In this document: in pieces, positions 18,128-31,800 of the stretch
Numbering within the stretch: the stretch's first letter is position 1
Layout: each line of letters starts with the position of its first letter
DNA from: Pelomonas aquatica
Lineage (GTDB): Bacteria; Pseudomonadota; Gammaproteobacteria; Burkholderiales; Burkholderiaceae_C
NCBI RefSeq assembly: GCF_026712205.1
Contig: NZ_JAPPUW010000001.1
Location: 248,001 to 312,000 of the forward strand
Length of the DNA: 64,000 bases
Direction of reading: 5' to 3'
Notes under the pieces: generated by a model
What the model was told of the DNA's origin: nothing
The model's database searches: none
Seen by the model: the letters and a program-made list of their open reading frames with translations, nothing else
Made by a program: the position numbers and the translations under genes

Positions 18128-18154
18128 GCGCCCTGATTCGGGCGCGACCTTTTT
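18128..18154 (+). promoter_or_regulatory. Terminator-like hairpin in the leader of the PEP-CTERM gene
   Basis: GCGCCC and GGGCGC form a perfect six-base stem with a six-base loop, followed by GACCTTTTTCC. This ends about a dozen bases before the ATG at 18166. It looks like an intrinsic terminator placed inside the leader, so it could act as an attenuator or protect the leader from upstream transcription. Confidence 0.35.
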
Positions 18155-18165
18155 CCGGGCCTCCG

Positions 18166-18978
18166 ATGTCCCTGATCGCCAGCCTCGCCCTCGCCGTGTC
18201 CGCCGGCTCCACGCTGCCTCAGTGCAGCTGGGACCGGCCGGGCGCCAATCCCTTCATGGGCGATGTGGTCGCGGCCGTCGATCACTACGCCGACATCCCC
18301 GCCGCGGTCCGCGAGAAGCTCAAGGCGCGCATGAAGGCGCGCAGCTACGACGACATCGCCGTCATCGAGCGCGACGCGATCAAGGGCAAGGACGACTACG
18401 CGCCCGAGATCCGCGACATGCACTTCGGCCCCGGCGCCGTCTGCCGCACCGTGACGCGCACGAAGTGGACGCCCAAGACGCAGGAGCGCGGCCTGGTCTA
18501 TTGCGAGGACGGCCAGTGCATCCTCGTGCCGACCGTCTGCCGCAACGTCAGCCGCGTCAACCGCCTGCAGAAGCCCGCGGCCATCGCGCCGGCCCATGCC
18601 GACAACGTCGCGTCGTCGGCCCGCACCGGCGAGGACGCGCCGCTGGAGTTCGAGGCCCCGGGCGCCGGCCCGATGGCCGCCGGCGCGCCCGGCAGCTTCG
18701 CTCAGCAGTCCGGCGTGCCGACGCTGGCGGGCGGCCCGTCGCCCGCCGCGGGCGGCGGCCTGCTCGGCGGCTCGGCACCCGGACCGGTGGCCGCCCAGGG
18801 CAGCGGCCCGGGCCTGATCGGCCTGGGCATGCCCGCCCTGCCGCCCGGCACCGTGCGCGTGGCCGACTCCAACTCCGGCCTGCCCGGCACCACGCCGGCC
18901 GTGCCCGAGCCGGGCAGCTGGGCCATGATTGCCGCCGGCCTGCTGGTCATCGCCTACCGCGTCGGCCGGCGTCGCTGA
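18166..18978 (+). CDS. MHFG family PEP-CTERM protein
   Basis: A 270-residue exported protein. A weak signal peptide covers about residues 1-16. The middle carries the [12 protein letters not shown] motif and several cysteines ([22 protein letters not shown]). Residues 150-240 are low-complexity Gly/Ala/Pro. The C-terminus is a PEP-CTERM sorting signal: VPEPGSWAM, a hydrophobic helix, and a final arginine cluster. Such proteins are cleaved by an exosortase and anchored or exported with exopolysaccharide. No exosortase gene is in this window. The ATG at 18166 is chosen because it puts the hydrophobic segment at the N-terminus. Confidence 0.82.
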   Translation: MSLIASLALAVSAGSTLPQCSWDRPGANPFMGDVVAAVDHYADIPAAVREKLKARMKARSYDDIAVIERDAIKGKDDYAPEIRDMHFGPGAVCRTVTRTKWTPKTQERGLVYCEDGQCILVPTVCRNVSRVNRLQKPAAIAPAHADNVASSARTGEDAPLEFEAPGAGPMAAGAPGSFAQQSGVPTLAGGPSPAAGGGLLGGSAPGPVAAQGSGPGLIGLGMPALPPGTVRVADSNSGLPGTTPAVPEPGSWAMIAAGLLVIAYRVGRRR

Positions 18979-21867
<2,889 letters not shown>

Positions 21868-21944
21868 GGGGAGTTTTCACAAGGCAACCGGCCATGATAG
21901 GCCGCCACAATCCGGCGCGTCCAAGCACCGACAGGGAGGTCCCG

Positions 21945-23960
21945 ATGAGGATCAGGTTGCGCGCGGCCTTTGCCGCGCTGAGCACGGCACTGGGTTTTGC
22001 GCTCTGCGCCGCGCCGGCGTCCGCCGAGCCGCCGCCGATCGCGGCCTTCTTCAAGCGCCCGCAGGTGCGCGAGCCCAGGCTCAGCCCGAGCGGGCGCTAC
22101 CTGGCCATCCAGGCCGCCGGCAAGGGCGACCGGATGTGGCTGGCCGTCATCGACCTGCAGACGCTGGACCAGCCCCGCTTCGTTGCCGGCTTCAACGATG
22201 CCGACATCGCCAGCCATCAATGGGTCAACGAGGATCGGCTGGTGTTCCAGGTGTCGGACTCGCCCGACGGCAGCACGCGCGTGATGGCCGAAGGCCTGTG
22301 GGCGGTGGACCGGGACGGCAGCAGCTTCCGCCAGCTCATCAACAGCGACAAGGCCTTCATCACCAACAACAGCAGCACCATCGCCGACCGCCGGCTGGAG
22401 ATGAACTGGACGCTGCACGGCGTGCCGCCCGATGGCGGCGTCGACGTGATCGTGCTGCGCCGCCGCTGGTCGACGGACCGCGAGTCCGCCGGCACGCAGC
22501 TCGCGCGGCTGGACACGCGCACCGGCCTGACGAAGAACCTCAGCCAGGGCATCCCCGACTACACGTCGCGCTGGCTGCTGGACTGGCGCGGCGAACCCCA
22601 GGTGATCGAAGCCGAGCACGCCGGCCGCAGCCAGTTCTACCGACGTGACGCGCAGGGCCGCTGGCAGCCCTGGTTCGACGACGACGCCTACAAGCGCCAG
22701 CACGCGACGCCGGATTGGATGGGGCCGGACGGCCTGATGCTCGGCGTGAGCGGCTATCGCGGCTACTCCGCGCTGTTCCGCCTCGATGCCGAGACCGGTG
22801 CAAGCGAGGCCCAACCCCTGGTCGACCTCAAGGGCTACGACTACCGGGGCCGGCCGATGTTCGACCCCGACGCCCGGCGCCTGCTCGGCATCCGCTTCGA
22901 GACCGACGCCCCCGGCACGGCCTGGCTGGACCCGGCGATGAAGGCGATGCAGGCCGACATCGACGCCAAGCTGCCGGGCTCGATCAACCTGATCGAATGC
23001 CGGCGCTGCCTGAAGGCGATGCACCTCGTCGTCACGGCCCTGTCCGACCAGCGTCCGCCCGAGTACTACCTCTACAAGCCGGCCGACAAGGCGCTGCAGA
23101 AGCTGGCCTCGGCGCCGGCCGAACTGCGGCCCGCCGCGATGGGCCAGCGCGACTACCACCGCATCAAGGCCCGCGACGGCCTGGAGCTGCCCGTGCTCGT
23201 CACGCAACCGGCCGGCGGCGTCAAGGGCAGGACGCCCACCGTCGTCCTCGTGCACGGCGGCCCCTATCTGCGCGGCACGCGCTGGGCCTGGGAGCGGAAC
23301 GCCCAGTTCCTCGCCAGCCGCGGCTACCTCGTGCTGGAACCCGAGTTCCGCGGCAGCACCGGCTATGGCTGGCAGCTCTTCCGTGCCGGCTGGAAGCAGT
23401 GGGGCCTGGCCATGCAGGACGACCTTGCCGACACGCTGGCCTGGGCCGTCAAGCAGGGCTGGGCCGACCCGCAGCACGCCTGCATCATGGGCGCGAGCTA
23501 TGGCGGCTATGCGGCCATGATGGGCGCCGTCACCCAGGGCGAGCTGTTCAAGTGCGCCGTCAACTGGGTCGGCGTGACCGACATCGGCCTGATGTCCAGC
23601 ATCCACTGGAGCGATTTCTCCGAGGAATGGAAGCAGCACGGCATGAAGCGCCTCGTGGCCAACCCGGACACCGACGCAGAGCAGATGCGCCGGACCTCCC
23701 CGCTGGCGCGCGCCAAAGAAATTCGCATGCCGCTGCTGATGGCCTACGGCGGTTCCGACATGCGCGTGCCCCTCAAGCATGGCAGCGACATGAAGGCCGC
23801 GCTGCGCCCCGAGCAGGACCTGGAATGGGTCGTCTACCCGGAGGAGGGCCACGGCTGGTTCAACCTGAAGACCAATGAGGACTTCTGGGGCCGCGTCGAA
23901 CGCTTCCTGGCGCGCAACATCGGCGGCAGCGGCGCCGCGAAGCCCGCACCGGGCAACTGA
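21945..23960 (+). CDS. Secreted S9 family peptidase (prolyl oligopeptidase-like)
   Basis: A 671-residue protein with a signal peptide ending near residue 27 (ASAEPP). The N-terminal two thirds form the beta-propeller-like region. The C-terminal alpha/beta hydrolase domain carries Ser518 in [11 protein letters not shown], Asp605 in YGGSDMRVP and His636 in EEGHGWF. Family members cleave short peptides, so a periplasmic role in peptide degradation is likely. The ATG at 21945 follows GGGAGG and gives the signal peptide. An upstream ATG would add 17 residues without sense. Confidence 0.9.
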   Translation: MRIRLRAAFAALSTALGFALCAAPASAEPPPIAAFFKRPQVREPRLSPSGRYLAIQAAGKGDRMWLAVIDLQTLDQPRFVAGFNDADIASHQWVNEDRLVFQVSDSPDGSTRVMAEGLWAVDRDGSSFRQLINSDKAFITNNSSTIADRRLEMNWTLHGVPPDGGVDVIVLRRRWSTDRESAGTQLARLDTRTGLTKNLSQGIPDYTSRWLLDWRGEPQVIEAEHAGRSQFYRRDAQGRWQPWFDDDAYKRQHATPDWMGPDGLMLGVSGYRGYSALFRLDAETGASEAQPLVDLKGYDYRGRPMFDPDARRLLGIRFETDAPGTAWLDPAMKAMQADIDAKLPGSINLIECRRCLKAMHLVVTALSDQRPPEYYLYKPADKALQKLASAPAELRPAAMGQRDYHRIKARDGLELPVLVTQPAGGVKGRTPTVVLVHGGPYLRGTRWAWERNAQFLASRGYLVLEPEFRGSTGYGWQLFRAGWKQWGLAMQDDLADTLAWAVKQGWADPQHACIMGASYGGYAAMMGAVTQGELFKCAVNWVGVTDIGLMSSIHWSDFSEEWKQHGMKRLVANPDTDAEQMRRTSPLARAKEIRMPLLMAYGGSDMRVPLKHGSDMKAALRPEQDLEWVVYPEEGHGWFNLKTNEDFWGRVERFLARNIGGSGAAKPAPGN

Positions 23961-24097
23961 CGCTTCATCGCGGCGCCATGCAGCTCGCGGCCCGCGCCCG
24001 GCGATTCATCGCAGCGCGCTGGCGGCGCGCCGGCCGCTTGCAGAAACTGCTTCCATCGATACAGCAATCCCGCTGTGCAGACCCCAAAGGAAGCCTC

Positions 24098-24331
24098 ATG
24101 AAAGCCACCGTCCTGATCCAAGCCGCCGCCGTCGCCGCCTTCGCGTTCACCGCCTGCGCCGCCAGCGCCGCCCCGCAGCAAATCCAGAAGCTGCCCCGCG
24201 TCGTCGTCACCGGCAAGGCTGCCCAGCAGGTCGCCCAGCTGCCGCGCGTCGTCGTCACCGGCTACGCCGTCCGCGACGTCGCCCAGGTCCAGCAACTGCC
24301 CCGCGTGACCATCACCGCCCGCCGCGCCTGA
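24098..24331 (+). CDS. Small secreted protein with three LPRVVVTG-type repeats
   Basis: A 77-residue protein with a clear signal peptide (about residues 1-25, ending ASAAPQ). The mature part is almost only three repeats: LPRVVVTGKA (32-41), LPRVVVTGYA (48-57) and LPRVTITARR (67-76), joined by Gln-rich linkers. I know of no assigned function. The repeat resembles the TonB box of outer-membrane receptors (consensus around VVTA/VVTG), but there is no barrel. An AAAGGA ribosome site precedes the ATG. A related protein lies at 32580. Confidence 0.75.
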   Translation: MKATVLIQAAAVAAFAFTACAASAAPQQIQKLPRVVVTGKAAQQVAQLPRVVVTGYAVRDVAQVQQLPRVTITARRA

Positions 24332-24483
24332 GCCCCTGGCATGACGATGCCCGTCACGAAAAACCACCGAGCCGAGTCGCCGGCGCAGCAGGCCGCCGGC
24401 CGGGGCTGCGCCGCCGAGTCGGCTGGGTGCAAGCGATTGACACAGGTCTGAAAGACAATCCGGGCTTCTGACTGGAGCCCGCC

Positions 24484-25734
24484 TTGAAAGAAGAGCTGCG
24501 CAAACGCCGGTCCTGGCTGGATGGCTTCATGGCCTATCCGGCCCCGGCCGGCCTGAGCGAAACCGCGCTGCGCGACAACATCATCCTGCTCGATCAGGCC
24601 CTCTACACGCTGTGGAGCCTGGGCGACAACCTGATCTACGCGTGGACGCCCGAGGCCAGCGGCCTGCGCGTGCTGGTCGCGCCGCACCAGACGCTGACCG
24701 AGTACACGCTGGGCGACGGCCGGCTGCCGCAGGCCGAGATCACGCGCCGCACGCGGCTGCTGGACAAGCTGCTGTCCAACCAGGAGCACCTGGCCGCCGA
24801 CGCCTTCGACGCGGTGGCCCTGGCCCTGGGCGTCGAGCCCCGTCTCGTCGAGCTGCCCTTCGCGCCCGAGCGCGGCCTGGGCCTGCCGCTGATCGCCGCC
24901 ATCGCGGCGCGCTACGGCATCCGCCTCGTCGAGGACCGCGCCGTCATCCTGTTCGACGCGGTCGGCTTCTCGCTGCTGACGCCGCTGCAGCAGGTCGTGC
25001 AGCTCAACAGCCTGTCCTGCTCGGTCAACGCGGCCTATGCCAAGCTGCTGGCCCGCGAGATCAACATCAACTTCGCGCGCACGACGACGGGCGACGGCTT
25101 CTACATCTGGAACCGCATGCGCGGCGTGGCGGCCAATGTCGAGCTCTACCAGCTGATGCAGTTCATCCTGGCCGACAACGCGCTGGCCCGCGAGCGCGCC
25201 ACGCGCCCGGAGTCGGTGCCGCGGCTGCGCGCCTGCTTCCACGTCGGCTCGCACTACGAGTTCTACCAGTCCGAGGGCCTGAACCCGACCTCGTTCAGCT
25301 ATTTGGTCGGCCAGGTCACGATCGAGCTGGCGCGCATGATCGAGCACGCCCAGCCGGGCCAGATCCTGGTCGGCAAGTTCAACACGCTGATGCACGACGA
25401 GGCCAGCGGCGAGGACGTGCGCATCGACAGCCTGGACTTCGTCGAGCGCACGCGCGCGCCGCTGCGCAGCCTCAACGGCCTCAAGCTCGCCGGCTCCGAG
25501 GTCGACGAGATCGCCTGCTACCTGACCGGCCGGCGCGACCTCTTCGGCCTGTGGGGCATCAGCGAATACGAGATCGCCGACAAGCACGGCCTGATCCACC
25601 GCGTCTACAACGCCAAGATCAACATCCACCGCCGCAACGGCGAGCCCATCTACCTCGGCCTGCGCGAGGAAGACCTGCCCGGGGACGCGCCGCGCAGCGT
25701 GGCGGACACGGACTTCGTGCCGATGCGGGCCTGA
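24484..25734 (+). CDS. Nucleotidyl-cyclase-like domain protein of unknown function
   Basis: A 416-residue soluble protein starting with TTG after a TGGAG site. Residues 150-300 show a degenerate class III cyclase pattern: ILFDAVGFSLLTPLQQ with Asp158 and, 46 residues on, TTTGDGFYIWN with Asp204. These correspond to the two metal-binding aspartates. The rest (N-terminal 150 residues, C-terminal 100) matches nothing I recognise. I do not see the Asn/Arg transition-state pair of active cyclases, so it may bind rather than make cyclic nucleotide. It lies 85 bases upstream of a second cyclase-domain gene. Confidence 0.6.
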   Translation: MKEELRKRRSWLDGFMAYPAPAGLSETALRDNIILLDQALYTLWSLGDNLIYAWTPEASGLRVLVAPHQTLTEYTLGDGRLPQAEITRRTRLLDKLLSNQEHLAADAFDAVALALGVEPRLVELPFAPERGLGLPLIAAIAARYGIRLVEDRAVILFDAVGFSLLTPLQQVVQLNSLSCSVNAAYAKLLAREININFARTTTGDGFYIWNRMRGVAANVELYQLMQFILADNALARERATRPESVPRLRACFHVGSHYEFYQSEGLNPTSFSYLVGQVTIELARMIEHAQPGQILVGKFNTLMHDEASGEDVRIDSLDFVERTRAPLRSLNGLKLAGSEVDEIACYLTGRRDLFGLWGISEYEIADKHGLIHRVYNAKINIHRRNGEPIYLGLREEDLPGDAPRSVADTDFVPMRA

Positions 25735-25819
25735 GGGCTCCCACCCCTAGAGCCGGCCCTCCAAAAGGACCAGTTCTTGCCGCCGCGCCGGAGGCGCAGC
25801 GGCTAGGATTCCCGGCGCT

Positions 25820-28800
25820 GTGACCGAGTCCCCTGCCTCCCATGCCGCCAGCGCGCCCGCCCTCGGCCAGCGCCGGCTGCTGACCCTGCTCTTCGTCGAC
25901 CTGAGCGGCTCCACCGCCATGGCCGAGTGGATGGAGGCCGAGCATTACGCGGCCATGCTGGCCGGGCTGCGCACGTTGTACGAACGCATCGTGCCCCACC
26001 ACGGCGGCGTCATCGCGCGCATCCAGGGCGACGGCATGCTGGCCCTGTTCGGCCACCCCGAGGTGCGCGAGGACGACGGCCGCCGCGCCACCGAGGCAGC
26101 GCTGGAGCTGCACGCCGCCGTGCGCGAGCTGCTGCCGCCAGGCCCCCGCCCGGCCGACTTCCCCGGCCTGGCCCTGCACAGCGGCATCCATGCCGGCATC
26201 GTCCTCGTCAACGAGGGCGACCAGATGCGCGGGCGCTTCGAGCTGCTCGGCAACGCCCCCAATATCGCCGCCCGGCTGTCCGAGGCCGCCAAGCGCGACG
26301 AGATCATCGCCAGCGAGGAGAGCCTGGGCCTGCAGAGCCAGTTCTTCGAGACCGGGCCGCGCTTCTCGCTGCAGCTGCGCGGCCGCGCGACGCCGCTGGC
26401 CGCCTACCGCGTGCACGGCCGCGCCGCCATCGGCCGGCGCTTCGAGGCCAGCATGCGCCGCGGCCTGGCGCCCTTTGTCGGCCGCGGCGCCGAGCTGGCC
26501 GCGCTGGAGGCCGCCCTGGCCCGCACGCTGGCCGGCCACACGCTGTGGCTGGGCATACGCGCCGGTGCCGGCGTCGGCAAGACGCGGCTCATCGAGAAGT
26601 TCCTGCGCCACGCCGAAGACCAGGCTGACCGGCCCTGCCGCATCCACCGCGGCTACTGCGAGAGCTATCTCAGCGCCGAGCCGCTGCAGCCCTTTCTGCA
26701 GATGCTGCGCGCGCTCGACGGCCTCGAGGACGCGCCGCCCGAGCTCTTCGCGGCCCAGCACAGCGCCCCCGGCCAGCGCGCCGACGCGCTGCTCGCGCTG
26801 CTGCTCGCGCTGGCGCGCCGCACGCCCCAGTTGGTCTGCATCGACGACCTGCAATGGGCCGACGACGCCTCGCTGCGCCTGCTGCACCGGCTGCGCGCCG
26901 CCGCCCAGGCCCAGGGCCTGGCGCTGCTGCTGCTCAGCGCCAGCCGCCCGACGGGCGAGCCGCTGCCGGGTGCCCACGACGACCCGGCCCAGCTCATCGA
27001 GCTGCCGCCGCTCAGCGAGACCGAGGCCGCGCGCGCCGTGCAGCAGCTGCTGCCGCAGATCGACCCCTTCATCGCCGCCGAGGTGCAGCGCCACGCCGGC
27101 GGCAACCCCCTCTTCATCGAGGAGCTCTGCCACGCGGCGGCCGACGCCGGCGAGGGCCTGGCCGAGGGCCAGAGCGGCTCGGCCTGGCTGGCCGCGCTGG
27201 TCGAGTCGCGCGTCGACCGCCTCGCGCCCGAGCAGGCCCGGCTCGTGCGCATCGCGGCCGTCATCGGCAACGTCATCCCGGTCTGGCTGCTGGAGATCCT
27301 GACCGGCTATGGCGAGCAGCATCCCGCCGTGCGCGCCCTCGCGGCCCAGGACTTCATCTTTCCCGACCAGCGCCCCGGCCATCTGCGCTTCAAGCACGGC
27401 ATCACGCGCGACGTCGTCTACGAAGCCACCGGCCTGCACGAGCGCCAGGCCCTGCACCGCCACATCAGCGTCGCGCTGGCCGCGCGCGGCGGCCGCGAGA
27501 GCCAGCTGCACGAGCAGCTCGCCTACCACGACGCCGCCGCCAACGACTGGCCCGCCGCCGCCCGCCATGCCGAGGCCGCCGGCGACCAGGCCCTGGCCGC
27601 CTCGGCGCTGGACCGCGCCAAGAAGCAGTTCCGCGCCGCGCTGGCCGCGCTGGAGTTCATGCAGCGCGCCGGCGAAGGCGAAGACCAGGCCCGCCAACGC
27701 CGCCGCCGCTGGGTCGGCATCGCCCAGCGCCTGGGCATGGCCTGCGTCTTCGACGCCTCGCAGGACGACCTGCGCGTGCTCAGGCACGCCGCCGAACTGG
27801 CCCGCGCCGACGGCGACGCCAACCTCGTCGCCCGCACCGAATACTGGCTGGCCTATGTCGGCTACGCGCTGGGCGAGACCCGCGACAGCCTGCGCCATGC
27901 GCGCGCCGCCGTGCAGACCGCCCAGGGCTGCGGCGACACCGCGCTGCTGGCCCAGCTGCCCGGCACCGTCGGCCAGTTGCAGGCCGCCGCGGCCGACTAC
28001 GCCAGCGCGCTGCCGATGCTGGACCTGGCCATCGGCCGCCAGCGCGAGCGCGCCAGCAAGAGCGCCGTGAACCAGATCGGCCTGTCCTTCTCGCTGTGCT
28101 GCCGCGCCTACGTGCTGGGCGACCAGGGCCATTTCCAGCGCGCCCACGAGGTCTTCGCCGAGGCGCTGGCGCCCTTCGACGGCAGCAGCCACGCCGTCGA
28201 AGCCAGCATCCAGGGCTGGCGCGCCGCCGTGCTGCTGTGGCAGGGGCGCTGGGCCGAAGCCCGCGAGGCCGCGGCCGTGGCCCACCGCGTGGGCGCCCAG
28301 GTGCGCAGCATGTTCACCTGCGCGATGGGCCATGCGGCCGGTGCCTACGGCGCCTGGATGCAGGAGCACGACCCGGCCGCGCGCCAGCACATCCTCGACG
28401 CCACCGCCTGGCTCGCGCCGCGCGGCGGCGGCCTGTACAGCAGCTTCCAGCATGGCTGGCTGGCCGACATCCTGTCCGACCAGGGCGACGCCGGCGCCGC
28501 GCGCCAGCATGTCGCGCTGGCCCTGAAGCGCGGCCGCCAGCACGACTGGGTCGGCGGCGCGATGGCCTACCGCGCGGCGGCCCGGCTGGCCGCCCGCATG
28601 GGCGACACGGCGCGCGCGCAGCGCTACCTGGCCCTGGCCCGCAGCGCCGGCGAGCGGCGCAACTCCGCCCACGAGGCCGCCGTCACGGCCCTGCTGGAGG
28701 CCGAGCTGAAGCTGGACGACGGCTGGCGCGCGGCGCGCGACCGGGCCAACGCCGAGTTCGAGCGCATGGGCATGAGCGGCTTCGTGGAACGGGCGCTGCT

Positions 28801-28822
28801 GGCGGCGACCCGGCCCGAATAA
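25820..28822 (+). CDS. Adenylate/guanylate cyclase domain - AAA ATPase - TPR signalling protein
   Basis: A 1000-residue protein starting with GTG. Residues 20-200 are a class III cyclase domain with Asp27 (LFVDLSGSTAM), Asp71 (IQGDGMLALFG) and the GNAPNIAARLSEAA motif that carries the transition-state Asn and Arg. Residues 220-560 are an AAA/STAND-type ATPase: FVGRGAELAALE, Walker A AGAGVGKTRLI, Walker B LVCIDDLQWADD. The remainder is Ala-rich helical TPR-like repeats. Such proteins are thought to couple a sensed signal to cAMP or cGMP synthesis. No membrane segment is seen. The stop lies ten bases from the end of the convergent peroxidase-P450 gene. Confidence 0.85.
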   Translation: MTESPASHAASAPALGQRRLLTLLFVDLSGSTAMAEWMEAEHYAAMLAGLRTLYERIVPHHGGVIARIQGDGMLALFGHPEVREDDGRRATEAALELHAAVRELLPPGPRPADFPGLALHSGIHAGIVLVNEGDQMRGRFELLGNAPNIAARLSEAAKRDEIIASEESLGLQSQFFETGPRFSLQLRGRATPLAAYRVHGRAAIGRRFEASMRRGLAPFVGRGAELAALEAALARTLAGHTLWLGIRAGAGVGKTRLIEKFLRHAEDQADRPCRIHRGYCESYLSAEPLQPFLQMLRALDGLEDAPPELFAAQHSAPGQRADALLALLLALARRTPQLVCIDDLQWADDASLRLLHRLRAAAQAQGLALLLLSASRPTGEPLPGAHDDPAQLIELPPLSETEAARAVQQLLPQIDPFIAAEVQRHAGGNPLFIEELCHAAADAGEGLAEGQSGSAWLAALVESRVDRLAPEQARLVRIAAVIGNVIPVWLLEILTGYGEQHPAVRALAAQDFIFPDQRPGHLRFKHGITRDVVYEATGLHERQALHRHISVALAARGGRESQLHEQLAYHDAAANDWPAAARHAEAAGDQALAASALDRAKKQFRAALAALEFMQRAGEGEDQARQRRRRWVGIAQRLGMACVFDASQDDLRVLRHAAELARADGDANLVARTEYWLAYVGYALGETRDSLRHARAAVQTAQGCGDTALLAQLPGTVGQLQAAAADYASALPMLDLAIGRQRERASKSAVNQIGLSFSLCCRAYVLGDQGHFQRAHEVFAEALAPFDGSSHAVEASIQGWRAAVLLWQGRWAEAREAAAVAHRVGAQVRSMFTCAMGHAAGAYGAWMQEHDPAARQHILDATAWLAPRGGGLYSSFQHGWLADILSDQGDAGAARQHVALALKRGRQHDWVGGAMAYRAAARLAARMGDTARAQRYLALARSAGERRNSAHEAAVTALLEAELKLDDGWRAARDRANAEFERMGMSGFVERALLAATRPE

Positions 28823-28831
28823 GAGCGCCTT

Positions 28832-31800
28832 CTAGACGCTCAGCGCCACCACGGTCGGCGCCCCGGTGAAGCGCAGCACCCCGGCATCCAGCACCGCCGC
28901 GATGACGCCCAGCATGACGCCCATGCCCATGCCATAGCCCGGGCAGGCATGCGGCGGCGGGCCGGCCGGGTCGGCGCGGTCGCCGCCGAAGGCGATGTGA
29001 TGGCGCAGCGGGTCCTGCTGGGTGGCCGAGCCGAGGGCCACGACCAGGGTGTCGCCGGCCTTCACGTCGACGCCGCCCAGCCGGTGGTCGGCGCGCGACC
29101 GGCGCCAGACCTGGAAGGGCGTGGGCTTGTAGTTCAGCGTCGCGACCAGCGCGGGCCGCAGCCGCGCGACGGCGGCCGTGTAGCGCTCGGGCAGGCTGGC
29201 CGTGGCCGGCACCTCGTGCCATTGCGGCTGCAAGTCCCAGAGCTTGCGCGTCTGCACCCAGATGGCCAGCGTGGCCAGCAGATTGGCATGCGTCGTCGGC
29301 GGGAAGCCGAGCATAATGCCGGCCAGCATGCGCGTGGGCAGGTCGGCCGGTGCGCCGGGCACGGCGCCGGCCGCGGCCAGGATGGCCTGGGACAGCTTGG
29401 GCAACTGCTCGAAGGGCGTGGCGGCCAGCCAGCGGTCCACGGCCTCGGTGAAGGCGCTGCCCGCCTGGCGGCCGGCGGCACAGACGGCCGGCGTCGGATG
29501 CGGGCCGAAGACGTAGCGCGACACGCGGAACAGCGCCGCCGGGCAGCGCGGCGCCTCCGCCTCGCCGGGCGGGTGGAACTCGGTGCCCCAGACGTAACGC
29601 CCGTCGGGCGGGCCGAACCAGATCTGGCAGAGCTTGGCCAGCACGCCTTCGCTGAGGCGCTCCAGGTCCAGCGGCGTGTCGGTGGGCAGGTCGGCGGGCT
29701 TCTGGCCGGGCGGGAAGGCGGCCAGCAGGGCCTGGGCCTCCTGGCGCAGGCCGGCGATGCCGGCGCTGGCGACCTGGTAGGCGAGCATGAAGGAGTCGGC
29801 CTCGCTGACGCCTTCGAGGATCTTGTTGACGGCCGGCGCCTGCTCGCGGTGGCCGCTGTCGTCGTCCAGGCCCAGGTAGCCGACGCCGACCGAATCGGCC
29901 ATGCGTTCGCCGTAGCCGGCCACCGAGTAGCGGTCGGGCGCATTCCTCAGCACCTCCTGCACGCGGTCGGCGGCGCCGACGAGCACGCCATAGGCCGTCG
30001 CGACGACGCCGCCCGGCTGCTGACGCACCCAGGCCCAGGCGGCGTCGCGGCGGTTCGGGTCTTCCAGCCAGCCCTGCCAGGCGGCGAAGTCGTCCCGCGC
30101 CGGCATGGCGGCCGGCAGCGCCGCGGCAGGCAGCTGCGGCAGCGGCAGCTCGACGAGACCGGGCAGGGCCTTGAGCGCGCGGATGGAGGGCACGAAGAAA
30201 TAGGCGCCCCACTGCAGCGTGACGAAGGGCTCGGGGCCGAGGTCGATCTCGTAGGCGCGCTTGTCGTGCTCGAAGGGGTAGAGGCGCGGGCCCGCGCCCG
30301 GGTCGACGACGCCGAGCAGCGGGTCGCTCTGCGCCGAGTAGCCGCCGCTGGCATTGCCGCCGGCCACCCAGCGCTGGATGACCTCGAACTGCTCGGCCAG
30401 GTGGGCGTTGTAGGCCATGAAGATCAGGCCGCGGTCGGCGTCGTCCGCGGGGTGGTCGCGGTCCGGCGGCGGGCCGTAGCTCATGCCGCGGCGCAGGATG
30501 CGCGGCATGCGGGCCTTGGCGAAGGCCTGGTCGGCGCCCAGGTCGCGCGGGTTGGTGCGCCGGATGTGGGCATGGAAGGGGCAGAGCGCGCCCTTGGCAT
30601 CGGCCTCGTAGTTGAAGTCGTTGCCTTCGTTCAGCGCGTGGTCGTCGGCCAGCGGCTCGCCCGTGCGCCAGCGGCCCATCAGCTTGGCCAGCAGCAGCTC
30701 CTTGGGCAGGCCGGTGCGCCGCGCCTCGGCGGCCATGCGGGCGTCCAGCCGGCCGACGTACTGGCGCAGCTTGCGCACGGCCAGGAAGCTGCCGCGGTCC
30801 AGCAGCGCGTCGGGCTGCTCGGGCACCGCGTAGCCCTTGTCGCGCGCGGTCGCATAACCCTGCAGCACCTCGCCGTCGCGCACGCGGTCGTCCCAGCGCT
30901 GGCCGGTGGGCTGCGGCGCCTTCCAGTCCGGCACCGGCTGGCTGATGCCGTCCTTGAAGCCGAAGCTCTCCTGCTCCAGCGCACTGCCGCGCAGCGGCTC
31001 GACGGCCATCAGCGCCAGGCCCGTGCCCTGGGTCAGCGCCTGGGCGACGGCATCGATGCGGTCGCGGTCCGCCTGGGTGATGACCTCGCCGGGCTCGGGG
31101 CTCGCAAAACGGAGCTGCACGAGCAGATGGGCGCCGGCCGGGTCGAAGCGGTCGCGGCCGTTGACGTGGGGCGCCAGCGCCCAATGGGCCGGGTGGTTGT
31201 GGCGCACGTCGCCGAGCAGGCCGGCGCGCGCGGCCATGCCCTCCTTGAAGGCCTGCGGGAAGCGCTCCAGCCGCGCCGGCGGCAGGCCCAGCGCGCCCAG
31301 GCCGGCCAGCGTCAGCGCGACCTGGGTCCAGACGCCCTGCAGCGGCCCGGCCTGGGGCGGCTGCTGGCCCTCGGCCGTGACCGGCGCCGTCGACAGCCAG
31401 GCCAGCGCGGGGCCGGGCTGGGCCACGCGCATCAGCAGCAGCGCGCCGCGGTTGGCGGGCAGCCTGGTCAGCAGGCCGGCCTGCAGGTCGGCGTCGGCCA
31501 GCGGCAGCTCGCGCGCCTGCACGGCGGGCGGCGTCAGCGTGCTCTCGAACCACTGCAGCATCGCGAAGTGGCGGCGGCGCAGCTGCTCGCCGGGCGTGCT
31601 GCCGGTGCCGACGGGGAAGTGCTCGCGCGTGCCCAGCCGCGTCAGCTCGAACAGCACGTCCTGGGTCGCGCGCAGCAGCACGCGGCCGTCCCAGGCCTGG
31701 TCATTGAAATAGCGCTGCAAGGTGTAGAGACCCGCCAGCGGCACGAGGCCGCGCGCGGCCATCGCGAAGCGCTCGGCCGGGTCGGTGGGCAGCGGCGCGA

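Noticed and set aside
24437-24460. TTGACA upstream of the cyclase-like gene as a promoter
   Set aside because: The -35 is perfect, but no acceptable -10 lies at the right distance (GACAAT is only 11 bases away).
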